NCBI GenBank assembly: GCA_050730655.1 | Contig: JBOHNL010000005.1 | Coordinates: 806,001 to 870,000 of the forward strand | Length of the DNA stretch: 64,000 bases | DNA from: JAFEBO01 sp050730655 | Lineage (GTDB): Bacteria > Planctomycetota > Phycisphaerae > Phycisphaerales > UBA1924 | Reading direction: 5' to 3' | Part shown: one piece after another, positions 1 through 8,939 of the stretch | Numbering within the stretch: position 1 is the stretch's first letter | How the letters are laid out: each line of letters begins with the position of its first letter | Program-made: the position numbers and the translations under genes | Notes under the pieces: generated by a model | The model's input: the letters and a program-made list of their open reading frames with translations, nothing else | What the model was told of the DNA's origin: nothing | The model's database searches: none

Positions 1-2
1 CC

Positions 3-614
3 GCGGCGGGTCCCGATGTCGGCATCGCGTCGATCTTCCCCGTTCGCTCCGCCGGCCCCAACAACCTCGAACTCAATTGGAACGGCGAAAACCGCAAAAT
101 CCGCTTTGTGTCCGCCGCAGTCCAAACCCCGATCGGCCCCGCCCTCATCGGCGCGATGCATCTCAAGTGCTGCGGCGGAATCGGCTCAAACGAAGACAAT
201 CTGCGAATAGCAGAAGCCGACGCGATCAATCAGGGCATGAAGCAGATCAGCCGTGCCGACGCCGCGGAAATCCGCGTGCTCGGGGGCGATATGAATCTTG
301 TTGGCAGCCGCATGCCGCTGGATGTACTACGAATGGATATCGACGCCGACGGAAGCGATCTGACGCCCGCCGATCCCGTCGTCCTCGGTGACGACTGGCT
401 CTACACCTGGCGCGATTGGACAACCGGCTTCTCGCCCGGCCGCCTCGATTGGCTCACATACAGCGATGCAAGCGTGCAGCCGGTAAGGCAGTTTGTATTT
501 GATCCGGCAAGGCTCAGCGATGCCGCGCTTTCGCGAATGGGGCTCACGCGCGCGACTGCGCAGCCAAGCGATCACCTGCCCCTCGTGATCGATTTGAAAC
601 CGGTTGGAAAGTAA
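3..614 (+). CDS. Endonuclease/exonuclease/phosphatase family protein, C-terminal part
   Basis: The reading frame is open from the left edge of the window, so the start lies outside it. What is visible is the C-terminal half of a DNase I/EEP-fold hydrolase. There is a GGDMNLVGSR segment, matching the family GDxN active-site strand, and a terminal SDHLPLVIDL segment, matching the family SDHxP motif that carries the catalytic histidine. Members are metal-dependent phosphodiesterases or phosphatases acting on nucleic acids, lipids or sugars. The substrate cannot be told from this fragment. It converges on mrdA, whose stop lies about 80 bases downstream. Confidence 0.75.
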   Translation, partial: AAGPDVGIASIFPVRSAGPNNLELNWNGENRKIRFVSAAVQTPIGPALIGAMHLKCCGGIGSNEDNLRIAEADAINQGMKQISRADAAEIRVLGGDMNLVGSRMPLDVLRMDIDADGSDLTPADPVVLGDDWLYTWRDWTTGFSPGRLDWLTYSDASVQPVRQFVFDPARLSDAALSRMGLTRATAQPSDHLPLVIDLKPVGK

Positions 615-646
615 CGGACGAACCTCAACCCTGCCCGGACTCTTCT

Positions 647-670
647 TCTCTGTGCCTCGGTGTCTCTGTG
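647..670. repeat. Short 8-bp tandem repeat (three units)
   Basis: Three consecutive 8-mers, TCTCTGTG, CCTCGGTG and TCTCTGTG, sit between two convergent genes. The period is exactly 8 with two changes in the middle unit. It resembles the other 7- and 8-bp tandem repeats in this window. No hairpin or protein is evident in it. Confidence 0.55.
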
Positions 671-693
671 GTGAATGTCTTTCGCATTCGCTC

Positions 694-3057
694 CTACAGA
701 TACCCTTCGTCCCGCAGCGCCTGAATGATCTGGTTCACAATCGGCCCCGACACCTTGCCGCCGCTGCCTGCGTATTCCATCACCACACTGATCACGTACT
801 TGGCGCGTTCATTCGGCTTACCGACCAGCACGACAAACCACGAGTGATCGCCCGAGCGCACCACTTCGTTCGGCCCGGGCCCAATGCCGTCGTCATCCGC
901 GCTCGAGCCAAACTTCAAATCCGGTGCCGCCGCAGTCCCGGTCTTGCCGAGAATGCGCACACCCGGAATGTTGAAGATCGGATCACGCACCCCGTCAATC
1001 GAAAGATGATTGCCGGTCCCGAGTTCATCGCCGACTGAACCCGCCAAGCCTTCCATCGCGTCCTGCACGGCCCACTGCGGCAACCCAAGCTCGACCGGCT
1101 GGCTGCGGGGAGAATCCGCGATGATCCGAGGTGTCACGCGCACACCCGACCGCGCCAGCGTCGCATACGCGTCCGCGGCATGGAGCGGCGTCCACGTCAC
1201 CGGCCCCTGACCGATGCCCATCTGAATCGCCTCGCCCATCGTGAGGTCGCGCTTGTTGCCATATCCGGCGAGGGAGCCTGAATACTCAGAACCGATTCCA
1301 AGGTTCCACGACTGCGTCACGCCAAACTCGCGGTAGACATCTGAAATCGCCTCGGGGCCCAGCCGCTTTCCCAACGTAAAGAAGAAGATGTTGCACGAGA
1401 CCTTGATGCCTTCGGCGGCACTCAGCGTGTGGCCGAGTTGCTGCGTGTGCGTCTGATCAAATCGCTTGTAGATCCAGCACCGAAGCATGTTCGGTTCGTT
1501 CGGAAGCAGATGCCCCGTGCAGTCGATCGTCTGCCCCTGGATGAAATTGCCGCGCTGGGCTGCCCCCGTGAGAATCAGCGGCTTCACGATCGAACCCGGC
1601 GGATAGGGCTTGGCGATCGCGCGATTCAGAAACGGGACATTGATCTTGTCGTTGAAGATCTGCTCCGGATTTTCCTTGATCACGCGCCGGGAAACCTCGG
1701 GCATCGACACCATCGCGAGAATGTCGCCGGTATCAACATCGAGCACCACCGCGGCGCCCGCGAGCGGCGTTCCGATCGGCATCGTCTCGTTCGGCGTTCC
1801 GTGCCAGTCCTGCACGACGGCCAGACCCGCTGCCGGAGACATGATCGCCTGCACCCGCGCCTGCAACATCCCGTCGATGGTCAGGGGCACAGTGCCGCCG
1901 ATTTCCGCCGGCAGCATCTCGATCTCATCCGTCTGCGAAATGCGATCAAGGTGCTGCGTTCGCAGCCCGCGCAGGCCGCGCAGCCGATGCTCCATCGACG
2001 CTTCGATGCCGGAACTTCCGACGCGATCGCGCTCGCGATATTCGCCGCGGTCCACCCCCGCGCTCGTCAGCACGCGCGCCGCAAGCGCCGGGTCGTTTGC
2101 AATCTGGATATTCCGCCTCTCCTGATCCTCCTGAAAGACGCGTCCGCGCATCCATCCGAGGATGTGGCCCGCGACACCTTCGACCGGCACCTGAATCGTC
2201 GTGTCCGACCGCATCGGCATCGGAAACCGCGCGCGATCGAGCGTGATGGTCATCGAGTCGAGCGGATACTCCCGGTCGCCCGTATCGATCACGCGCACGC
2301 CCGGGATACGCGAGATCAAGATCTTGTCCGGATCGGGGAGCGGATCGAGCAAATCGAGTGCTCCCGCCAACTCAACCTTGCCCTCGGTGAGCAATTCGAG
2401 TTCGAACGCAGTGGTATCTGAAATCCGCTTGAGGACCGAGACCGCACGCTGTTGTTCAACAATCGGCTTGGCCGCGGCAATCTCGATCTTCCGCAATTCA
2501 TCTTTCGTCAGCACGCGATCGGGTCCGGCATCCGGCGACTTCACCGCGTCGCGGATCATCTCTTGTCGGCGTCGATCACGGATCGAGTCGTAGAGCTGGT
2601 CGACTTCGCCGACTGAAGCTTGCGCCAACGCATCCAACTTCGCCCGATCGATCGCCGCGGCACGCGCGAGTTCGGTGAGCCCGCTCTGCACCCGCTCATC
2701 GAGCAGAGCCGTGAGTTTCTCGATCAGCGCCTTCCGCTGCGTCGGACCCATCTCATTCCACTGAACGCGGTTGCTCCGCGCCAGTTCCTCTGCCTTCTTC
2801 GCGGCCCACGTCCCTTTGAGCACGTCGTAGTCGATCGCGACGTCATAGCTCGGGCGATCCTGCGCGAGGATGCGCCCCTTGCGATCGACGATGTTTCCGC
2901 GCACCGAGGGCGTCCACTGACGCGTGACGAGTTTGGACTCTGCCGCGCGAAGCAATTCCTCGTGGCGCGTCGTCGTCAATCGCGCCGTCTGAATGAGGGG
3001 CACGGACAGACCCGCCACCACCAGCCCCATGATGATCAGGAGCCGCCGATGGAACAT
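694..3057 (-). CDS. mrdA: Penicillin-binding protein 2 (peptidoglycan transpeptidase)
   Basis: Membrane-anchored D,D-transpeptidase that cross-links peptidoglycan during cell elongation. A hydrophobic anchor (LLIIMGLVVAGLSV) follows the start, then a PBP dimerisation domain with RGNIVDRKGRILA. The transpeptidase domain has all three active-site motifs: SIVK (codons 1582-1593; nucleophile Ser), SCN (1390-1398) and KTG (937-945). The frame stays open to 3150, but that extension begins inside a short tandem repeat and lacks protein character, so I prefer ATG at 3057, about 787 residues. A long insert between the dimerisation and catalytic regions is Arg/Asp/Glu-rich. PBP2 fits better than FtsI, but I cannot fully separate them. 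A cell-wall transpeptidase is notable because planctomycetes were once thought to lack peptidoglycan. Confidence 0.88.
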   Translation of the reverse strand: MFHRRLLIIMGLVVAGLSVPLIQTARLTTTRHEELLRAAESKLVTRQWTPSVRGNIVDRKGRILAQDRPSYDVAIDYDVLKGTWAAKKAEELARSNRVQWNEMGPTQRKALIEKLTALLDERVQSGLTELARAAAIDRAKLDALAQASVGEVDQLYDSIRDRRRQEMIRDAVKSPDAGPDRVLTKDELRKIEIAAAKPIVEQQRAVSVLKRISDTTAFELELLTEGKVELAGALDLLDPLPDPDKILISRIPGVRVIDTGDREYPLDSMTITLDRARFPMPMRSDTTIQVPVEGVAGHILGWMRGRVFQEDQERRNIQIANDPALAARVLTSAGVDRGEYRERDRVGSSGIEASMEHRLRGLRGLRTQHLDRISQTDEIEMLPAEIGGTVPLTIDGMLQARVQAIMSPAAGLAVVQDWHGTPNETMPIGTPLAGAAVVLDVDTGDILAMVSMPEVSRRVIKENPEQIFNDKINVPFLNRAIAKPYPPGSIVKPLILTGAAQRGNFIQGQTIDCTGHLLPNEPNMLRCWIYKRFDQTHTQQLGHTLSAAEGIKVSCNIFFFTLGKRLGPEAISDVYREFGVTQSWNLGIGSEYSGSLAGYGNKRDLTMGEAIQMGIGQGPVTWTPLHAADAYATLARSGVRVTPRIIADSPRSQPVELGLPQWAVQDAMEGLAGSVGDELGTGNHLSIDGVRDPIFNIPGVRILGKTGTAAAPDLKFGSSADDDGIGPGPNEVVRSGDHSWFVVLVGKPNERAKYVISVVMEYAGSGGKVSGPIVNQIIQALRDEGYL

Positions 3058-3146
3058 CCGGGGGATGAGGTCGGAGATGGGCAAAGGTGCTCTCTGAGTT
3101 TGTACGTCGCGGCGCGATCGTAAGGATCGGCAGAAGCAGGCATTTG

Positions 3147-3263
3147 GCACTAGGCACTAGGCACTTGGCACAAGGGGAAGCCAAAAACAAAAACCCCCGA
3201 CCGTGCGGCCGGGGGCATGGAATTTTGTCTTTTACTAGTGCCTGTTGCCTAGTGCCAAGTGCC
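3147..3263. repeat. Pair of heptanucleotide tandem repeats in inverted orientation
   Basis: The left block (3147-3171) reads GCACTAG, GCACTAG, GCACTTG, GCAC. The right block (3234-3263) is the reverse complement of the same family, with one degenerate unit. They flank the metK terminator hairpin and could form a long imperfect stem around it. The repeats lie between metK and mrdA and overlap the longest possible mrdA reading frame. Confidence 0.6.
3194..3215 (-). terminator. Rho-independent terminator of metK
   Basis: GC-rich hairpin (CCCCCG paired with CGGGGG, with inner pairs). On the minus strand it is followed by TTTTTGTTTTT, about 55 bases past the metK stop. The form is that of an intrinsic terminator. 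Confidence 0.75.
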
Positions 3264-3269
3264 TTCCTC

Positions 3270-4445
3270 TTACTTACACGCCGTCTTCAGTGCATCAGCC
3301 TTATCCGTCTTTTCCCAGCTGAACGTGTCGTACTTCTTGCCGCCGACCGTCACATTGCCCGGGGCGCGCCCGAAGTGGCCGTGCTTGGCAGTGGGGCTGA
3401 AGATCGGGGTACGCAGGTTGAGAGTCTCGATGATCTTGCGGGGGGTCAGGCCAAAGGTCTTGCGGACCGCCTGGCTGATCTTCTCTTCGTCGACCTTGTT
3501 GCTGCCGAAGCAATCGACGTAGACGCTGGTCGGCTCCGCGACGCCGATGGCGTAGGAGAGCTGGATTTCGCAGCGATCGGCAAGGTCGGCCGCGACGATG
3601 TTCTTTGCGATGTAGCGGGCCATGTAAGCGGCCGAGCGATCGACCTTGGTCGGATCCTTGCCGGAGAACGCGCCGCCGCCGTGGCGACCCATGCCGCCGT
3701 AGCTGTCGACGATGATCTTGCGGCCGGTGAGACCCGTATCGCCGTGCGGTCCGCCGATTTCAAAGCGGCCGGTCGGATTCACGTGCACCTTGATCGCGTT
3801 ATTCCACCATTCCTTGAGCACGGGCTTGAGCACGTGTTCAGTGATCTGCTTCTTGAGCTCGTCCTGGCGATCGTTCCACGACGCATCGTGCTGCGTGCTG
3901 AGGACGACCGTGTCGACGCGGACGGGCTTGCCGTCCTGATATTCGACCGTCACCTGGCTCTTGGCATCCGGGCGGAGACCTGCGATCTTGTTGGTGCGGC
4001 GAACGCTCGCCTGCTGCTCAACAAGCTGGTGGCTGAGCTGGATCGCCAGCGGCATGAGTTCCGGGGTGTCTTTGCACGCGTAACCGAACATCATGCCCTG
4101 GTCGCCCGCGCCTTCGCGGTCAACGCCCATGGCGATATCCGACGACTGCTTGTTGAGCGCGACGAGCACGGCGCACGAATCGGCATCAAACCGCATGTCG
4201 CCGCTGGTGTAGCCGATGTCACGGACCGTGCGACGCACGATCTCCGGGATATCGACGTAGGTCTTGGTTGTCACTTCGCCCGCAACCACCACGAGGCCGG
4301 TGGCGCACAGAGTTTCACACGCAACGCGGCTGTACGGGTCGTCCGCCAGCATCGCATCAAGGACGGCATCGGAGATCTGGTCCGAAACCTTGTCCGGGTG
4401 ACCCATCGAGACGGATTCAGAGGTGAAAAGCTGCGTGCGAGCCAT
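3270..4445 (-). CDS. metK: S-adenosylmethionine synthetase
   Basis: Makes S-adenosylmethionine from ATP and methionine in the cytoplasm, the methyl donor for the several methyltransferases in this window. All signatures are present: GHPDK near residues 15-19, GAGDQGMMFGYA (the ATP-binding hexapeptide region) and GGHGGGAFSGKDPTKVDRSA (P-loop-like motif). The length of 391 residues is normal for the family. The start MARTQLFTSESV is the usual one. The gene is monocistronic, with its own terminator downstream and an unusual structured leader upstream. Confidence 0.97.
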   Translation of the reverse strand: MARTQLFTSESVSMGHPDKVSDQISDAVLDAMLADDPYSRVACETLCATGLVVVAGEVTTKTYVDIPEIVRRTVRDIGYTSGDMRFDADSCAVLVALNKQSSDIAMGVDREGAGDQGMMFGYACKDTPELMPLAIQLSHQLVEQQASVRRTNKIAGLRPDAKSQVTVEYQDGKPVRVDTVVLSTQHDASWNDRQDELKKQITEHVLKPVLKEWWNNAIKVHVNPTGRFEIGGPHGDTGLTGRKIIVDSYGGMGRHGGGAFSGKDPTKVDRSAAYMARYIAKNIVAADLADRCEIQLSYAIGVAEPTSVYVDCFGSNKVDEEKISQAVRKTFGLTPRKIIETLNLRTPIFSPTAKHGHFGRAPGNVTVGGKKYDTFSWEKTDKADALKTACK

Positions 4446-4601
4446 GTGGCATGCTCTCCAAAAGCGTGAGGAATTGAACCGTTGCCGCGCCTGGCAACCG
4501 GACCCGAATCATCGGCCCAAAACCATCGGGCAGAAGCAGGGGCAGAGGATAGGCGCGCGAGGCCAGCGGCATCCATCCGTTCATCCGGATAAGCGGATGA
4601 A
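4446..4601 (-). promoter_or_regulatory. Structured 5' leader of metK (riboswitch-like but unassigned)
   Basis: Two hairpins are visible in the untranslated region. One is TTCATCCG/CGGATGAA with a 6-base loop (4580-4601). The other is GTTGCC/GGCAAC with a 6-base loop (4481-4498). metK leaders often carry SAM-sensing RNAs. A CTTATC-like start and a GGCAAC element resemble parts of the SAM-I family, but spacing and core do not match what I know of it. I therefore call it only a structured leader. Confidence 0.3.
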
Positions 4602-4631
4602 TGGCGAACGACATCGGTGCCCCAAAAACGA

Positions 4632-4661
4632 AGTCGGGCGAGGTTTTCACCTCGCCCGACT
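4632..4661 (-). terminator. Rho-independent terminator of the PEP-CTERM gene
   Basis: A perfect 12-bp stem (AGTCGGGCGAGG and its complement) with a 6-base loop, followed on the minus strand by a T run (TCGTTTTTGG). It lies about 35 bases beyond the stop at 4694. Confidence 0.85.
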
Positions 4662-4693
4662 GATGAACTCACAATCTCGAACCAAACCGAAAA

Positions 4694-5410
4694 TCAGGAC
4701 CGACGACGGCGGGCCGCGGCAAGCCCCACCAGGCCAAGCATGGAAGCCATGCCCGGGGCCGGGACGACCACATAGCTGGTCTCGTAGCCACCGACGTTGT
4801 CGTCGTAGTAGCCGGCGTCGGCATTGAAGCCGAAGGCATCAGCAATGCCGAGGACGAGGTACGCCGCGCCGTCGGGCACGCCGAACAACTGCGTCGCACC
4901 GCTGCCGGTACCGGTCTTGCCGTCACCGATGAAAAACACTTGGCGAAGGCCTGGCGCGTAGCTCCCTGCCGTGTAGCTCGCGAGATCGGGGTACGACATT
5001 GCGCCGGGCGCGCTCAGAGCCGAGATGTCACCGGCTTCAATGAACACACCGACGAGCTGACCGCTGAGAGGACCGTTGTAACCCGAGATCGGGCCGACGG
5101 CGCCGATGTTCGTCGTGCTCGAGAAGGTGCCACCATCGGGCCCATTGTCCGTGCCGCCGGACCAGCCCGCCTGGCCACCCGACGAGAACGCCGCGATGCG
5201 GCCGGTGCCGCCATTGAGCGCAATGACATTGGCGAGCGTGCCGCCGCCGCCGCCACCTGGCTGGGGCGTGGAGAGGCCGTAACCGAAGATATTGGCCGTC
5301 GCCTTGACGTAGGTAAAGCCGTTCTGCGCGAGCGCTGCCGTTGAAACGAGCGCAAGACCCGCGAACATGGCCAACGACCTGCCGGAAGAAACACACCACG
5401 AGTTCGACAT
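4694..5410 (-). CDS. Secreted protein with PEP-CTERM-type sorting signal
   Basis: Exported protein of about 238 residues with no known enzymatic domain. It has a signal peptide (SLAMFAGLALVSTAALAQ), a Gly/Ser/Thr-rich middle with a GGGGGG stretch, and a C-terminus VPAPGMASMLGLVGLAAARRRR. The last is the Pro motif, hydrophobic helix and Arg cluster recognised by the exosortase system. I chose ATG at 5410 because GAGGAG stands about 8 bases before it. The frame continues upstream to 5464 through a palindrome, without a ribosome site. No exosortase is visible in the window. Confidence 0.8.
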   Translation of the reverse strand: MSNSWCVSSGRSLAMFAGLALVSTAALAQNGFTYVKATANIFGYGLSTPQPGGGGGGTLANVIALNGGTGRIAAFSSGGQAGWSGGTDNGPDGGTFSSTTNIGAVGPISGYNGPLSGQLVGVFIEAGDISALSAPGAMSYPDLASYTAGSYAPGLRQVFFIGDGKTGTGSGATQLFGVPDGAAYLVLGIADAFGFNADAGYYDDNVGGYETSYVVVPAPGMASMLGLVGLAAARRRRS

Positions 5411-5437
5411 TGAAAGGCTCCTCAGATTCGACACCAC

Positions 5438-5461
5438 ATGCACCGGGCGCGCCCGGTGCAT
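5438..5461. promoter_or_regulatory. 24-bp perfect palindrome upstream of the PEP-CTERM gene
   Basis: Half-site ATGCACCGGGCG is followed immediately by its exact reverse complement, with no spacer. It sits 28 bases before the start of the PEP-CTERM gene, in the divergent region shared with the zinc-ribbon membrane gene. It could be a dimeric repressor operator or a cruciform/leader hairpin. Nothing in the sequence decides between them. Confidence 0.5.
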
Positions 5462-5751
5462 CAATCACGCATCAAGTCAACATGCAACGCATCCGCCCGC
5501 GCGGCAAGGCGAGGGGAAGAATGCTCGGCGAAATTCCTGATGCCGGGGGGATTCCGCTGGCTTGCCTTCGCCGCGGTTTGGGTCCGATAGCGCAGGTATG
5601 ACGTGGGCGCATCCCTGGTGGGGCGGGTGCAGGCCTTGAGGCGCTCGTGGTCGGGTTCGAAGCAAAGAACCCGGAAATTCGAACCGGATGCGACGGAATT
5701 CCGGGTGTGAAGCACGTGGCAGAGTTTTCGATAGGCTCGTGCGACAAACCC

Positions 5752-7434
5752 ATGTCAACACAAATATGGATCTGGTGGATTTCCGGCGTCGTCCTTGGCG
5801 GCATTGCAGCATTTGTTGTCGCGTGGGCGGTGCTGTCGGATCGGCTCGCGGGCAATCGCGTTAAGCGCCGCTGCCCAAGCTGCTGGTACGACATGACGTC
5901 GGTGGTGGGGCGGAAATGTCCCGAGTGCGGACGAGAAGCGCGTGCGGAAGTCAAGTTGTTTCGCTCGCGTCGGCGCTGGGGCTGGGCGAGCGTGGGACTG
6001 CTTGCGATCGTGTGCGCGTTTGCGCTGAACTGGTACGCCGCGGGCCGCGTGCTTGGATGGATGCGGGTGATGCCGCTGTGGATGCAGGTTCGGCTGGTGC
6101 CGATTATTCCTGCCAACGACATTCTGATGCAGAACTCATGGTACAACGCGAAGCCGGTCTCTCTGGATTCGGGCACGGCCGCGCGGCTGCAGGAGATCGC
6201 GCTCGACGAAATCGCGAGGACGGGGGGCAATCCGAATCTGGCGAGCAGCGCGGCACAACCGGCTGCATACGCGCTTGCCGCGATGAAGGATCAGATCACC
6301 GATCGTGAGCGCGTTGCAAAGGTGCTGCTTCGCGCGGCATGTGGCAACCCGGGCTCAATGCACCACTGCGCGGGGAAACTCGCCAGCGAGTTGCTCGGTC
6401 AAGAGGCGTACTTCGTTGAAACCGGCAAGATGCTCCAGCAATCGCCGCCCGCGAATCGAACCGCAGCGCGACAAAGCATCATCCCGTTTGTTCTGATGGA
6501 ACTGAAGCCGCCATACACGGATCAGATCGCGATAGCCGTGGCGGACATCGTCACAGCCGATCCGGAGCCGTTTTCGTCGTATCCAGCAATCGCGGCATTG
6601 ATCCAGGAGCACCCCGGTCCGTTCTTCCGGCGCATGCTCGAGCAATTTCAATCCGGCGATAAGGCTCGGCGCGCCTCGGTCTTGTGGGTGATGCGAGCCA
6701 ACGTGCGATCACCGGTCGGGGGCGATCCTTCATATCTGTCCATTTCTCGCGAAGCGTGCGCGATGCTGGCGAGCCCCGACGAAAAGTATCGCGATCAGGC
6801 AACCTCGCTGATCGTGCACTTCTTTCCCGACGTCATCATGCCGGTCCTTCCCGAGATTGCAGCGCTCTTGAGCGCAGATATCGAGTGGACGCGTCGGTAT
6901 GCGCGAACCACGCTCGTCAATGTCAAGGTGACACGCGATCAGGACGAGAACGCGCTCGTCGATGCTGTCTGCGAAACGCTGAGAACCGGACGCGATCGTG
7001 GGCGAGCGCTCGCCGTTGAGATCCTGAGCATTCGGCGTCAGTCTCTTCGCCCGGGCGTTGATGCCGCGCTCCTCGACGCGATCGAGCGGACGGACGATGT
7101 GGAACTCGCCGATCGCCTGATCGTGCAGTATTCATCAGTCGCATCGACACGATTCTTATTCCCGGCGACGTTTGGCCCAAGATCCGACGCCGATTGGGAA
7201 AAGCTTGAAGCTCGACTGCTTCGGATGCTCGATCGCGGCGGCGCTCACACAGCGGTTGCGTGCAAGTGGCTTGCGCGCCTGCCCACGGCAAATGACGCGA
7301 CCTTGGCCAAACTGCGACGAATCAGCACCGACGCAGGGCGAGATGCCTCAGACCGAGCCGCGGCACGCGATGCGTTGCTGCACGTGCGAGATCGATCGAA
7401 TCCAACTGTCGATGTGCTCGAGGCTTTGAAGTGA
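5752..7434 (+). CDS. Zinc-ribbon membrane protein with HEAT-like helical repeats
   Basis: About 560 residues, no recognised family. Residues 1-27 form a transmembrane helix (MSTQIWIWWISGVVLGGIAA). A zinc ribbon follows (CPSCWYDM...CPECGRE, two CxxC pairs), then a second helix (WASVGLLAIVCAFALNWYA). The rest is a long alpha-helical region with HEAT-like Ala/Leu/Asp-Arg repeats. The C-terminus DRAAARDALLHVRDR recurs in the next gene, so the two are tandem paralogues. ATG at 5752 begins directly before the first helix; an upstream extension in the same frame lacks protein character. Zinc-ribbon-plus-helix proteins of this kind are common in planctomycetes, with unknown function. Confidence 0.7.
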   Translation: MSTQIWIWWISGVVLGGIAAFVVAWAVLSDRLAGNRVKRRCPSCWYDMTSVVGRKCPECGREARAEVKLFRSRRRWGWASVGLLAIVCAFALNWYAAGRVLGWMRVMPLWMQVRLVPIIPANDILMQNSWYNAKPVSLDSGTAARLQEIALDEIARTGGNPNLASSAAQPAAYALAAMKDQITDRERVAKVLLRAACGNPGSMHHCAGKLASELLGQEAYFVETGKMLQQSPPANRTAARQSIIPFVLMELKPPYTDQIAIAVADIVTADPEPFSSYPAIAALIQEHPGPFFRRMLEQFQSGDKARRASVLWVMRANVRSPVGGDPSYLSISREACAMLASPDEKYRDQATSLIVHFFPDVIMPVLPEIAALLSADIEWTRRYARTTLVNVKVTRDQDENALVDAVCETLRTGRDRGRALAVEILSIRRQSLRPGVDAALLDAIERTDDVELADRLIVQYSSVASTRFLFPATFGPRSDADWEKLEARLLRMLDRGGAHTAVACKWLARLPTANDATLAKLRRISTDAGRDASDRAAARDALLHVRDRSNPTVDVLEALK

Positions 7435-7482
7435 GCGAGATTTTTTGACTACATTGAACTTCGATCGCACAGGAGCGAGACG

Positions 7483-8875
7483 ATGACTGTGCAAGCATGG
7501 AGGTACTGGTTGGCGGGAGTGGCGTTCGGAGGCGCGGGCACTCTCTGCGCTCGTCAGCCCGGAAGAAGCGCTCAAGAGTTTGGGTGCTGCAAATTACCCA
7601 GGGGGGCCAAGCAAAATAGCTCTCGATACGGCCACGCCATTCTTGTTGCGAGGCGTTGAGAGGTCCGCGTTATCGATTCTCGAGGATCCGGCAGCGTCGA
7701 CATCCGAAGTGTGGATCGCGCTCGATTCGCTACTTTGGATGCGATCGGAAATTAAGGAACGAGCACGCGTGGGCGCGGCGGCGGTCGACGCTGGGATCAG
7801 GAGAGAAGTCTTGAACGATGGTTGGGTGAAGCTGTGCGAGAGCACGCTCGATTCTCCTGCATTTGCTGAAGCGATGGCAAAGCAGCTGCCAAAGCTACGA
7901 TCGTCGAAATATCAGGCACACTCAATTGCATCGGCGCTGCTTAGCGCTGGGCTCTCCGTGGACACCGCCAAGATCGTTCCAGATCTGATCGCGTGCAACG
8001 ACGTCCCCGGCGCGGGATGGAGCCAACTCGAGGGACTCAAGCCCGAAATCAAGGCCACCCTTCTTACGAGCTGTCGCGAGGTTTACTTCGCGGCGGATGA
8101 TTTTCAAACCAAAGAACGAATCATCCGATTCCTCTTTCCGAACCAGCGATATTTTCCCGCCGACAACGAAGACTTTGCAGCCGTCGTGCGCGATGCGAAG
8201 CGCTTTCTGGAAAGCGAAGTTGAACGCGAACACATGGCCGGACAATACATGGTCACGTGGCAGTTGCAAGACAGGTTCGCGCTCGTTGCAAACGACCTAA
8301 CTTCGCTCTTTCGGAGCGACAATCCGGTTGTAAGAAAGGATGCCGCCGCCGCCTTCAAAGGGGGCCGTCTTTCGCCGCCGTTTGCAGAATCGTTACCTTT
8401 GGCTCTTGCAGCTGAAATTCGAGCCGGTGATGATCGCTCGCGAGACCTCTGCATCGAGATACTGGAATCTCGAAAGATCGCACGGCATCCCGCGGTCTGC
8501 GATGCGATCTTCGCTTCATGTGGCAAGGTACGGGATACAAAGATTCTCGATCGACTCTTGCGCTACGCCTTTCGCGCGTCCGACGACGGGACCGTGATCT
8601 TCGACGTGGCTTCCGACGATGTCGCTGAATCCGACGCGTCGATTGAAAGTGCTTTGGTTCCGATGTTGCGTTTGGAAAGCGATCAGAGCGTTGCGGCCGC
8701 TCGCTGGCTCGCACGACTGCGTGCCCCCTCCCTAACGGCGATCGCCGCGCTTTCGCTTGTCATGAACGATTCTTCACGCCCAACGGCCGATCGTGCAGCC
8801 GCGAGAGACGCTCTTTTTCATATCCGCGATCGCCTACACCCCGAAACAAACGTGCTTGCGCCGCTTTCGCCTTGA
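7483..8875 (+). CDS. Frame-broken tandem paralogue of the zinc-ribbon membrane protein
   Basis: AGGAG precedes ATG 7483. The first 21 residues (MTVQAWRYWLAGVAFGGAGT) align with the first membrane helix of the preceding gene. The body of the protein, however, continues in another frame: from about 7541 it reads LSALVSPEEALKSLGAAN and runs on to 8875. The zinc ribbon and second helix of the paralogue are absent. The C-terminus (TADRAAARDALFHIRDR) matches that of its neighbour. The copy has therefore lost an internal segment and carries a frameshift near 7540, or a sequencing error sits there. If translation still occurs it would have to begin at TTG 7580, giving a soluble helical protein of about 431 residues. 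Confidence 0.55.
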
Positions 8876-8939
8876 AAAACGGAACCGTCTCCACACTTCG
8901 TCATGGTATCTGCTGCGCTGCCCCACATACCCTCGCCTC

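Noticed and set aside
4446..4601. SAM-I riboswitch upstream of metK
   Set aside because: Only scattered pieces (CTTATC, GGCAAC) fit; the conserved core and spacing are missing, so I kept it as an unassigned leader.
5472..6230. 252-residue minus-strand frame with PAPAPPGMRP
   Set aside because: It lies across the zinc-ribbon gene, lacks a domain and is of the Arg/Pro/Ser-rich type that GC-rich antisense strands produce.
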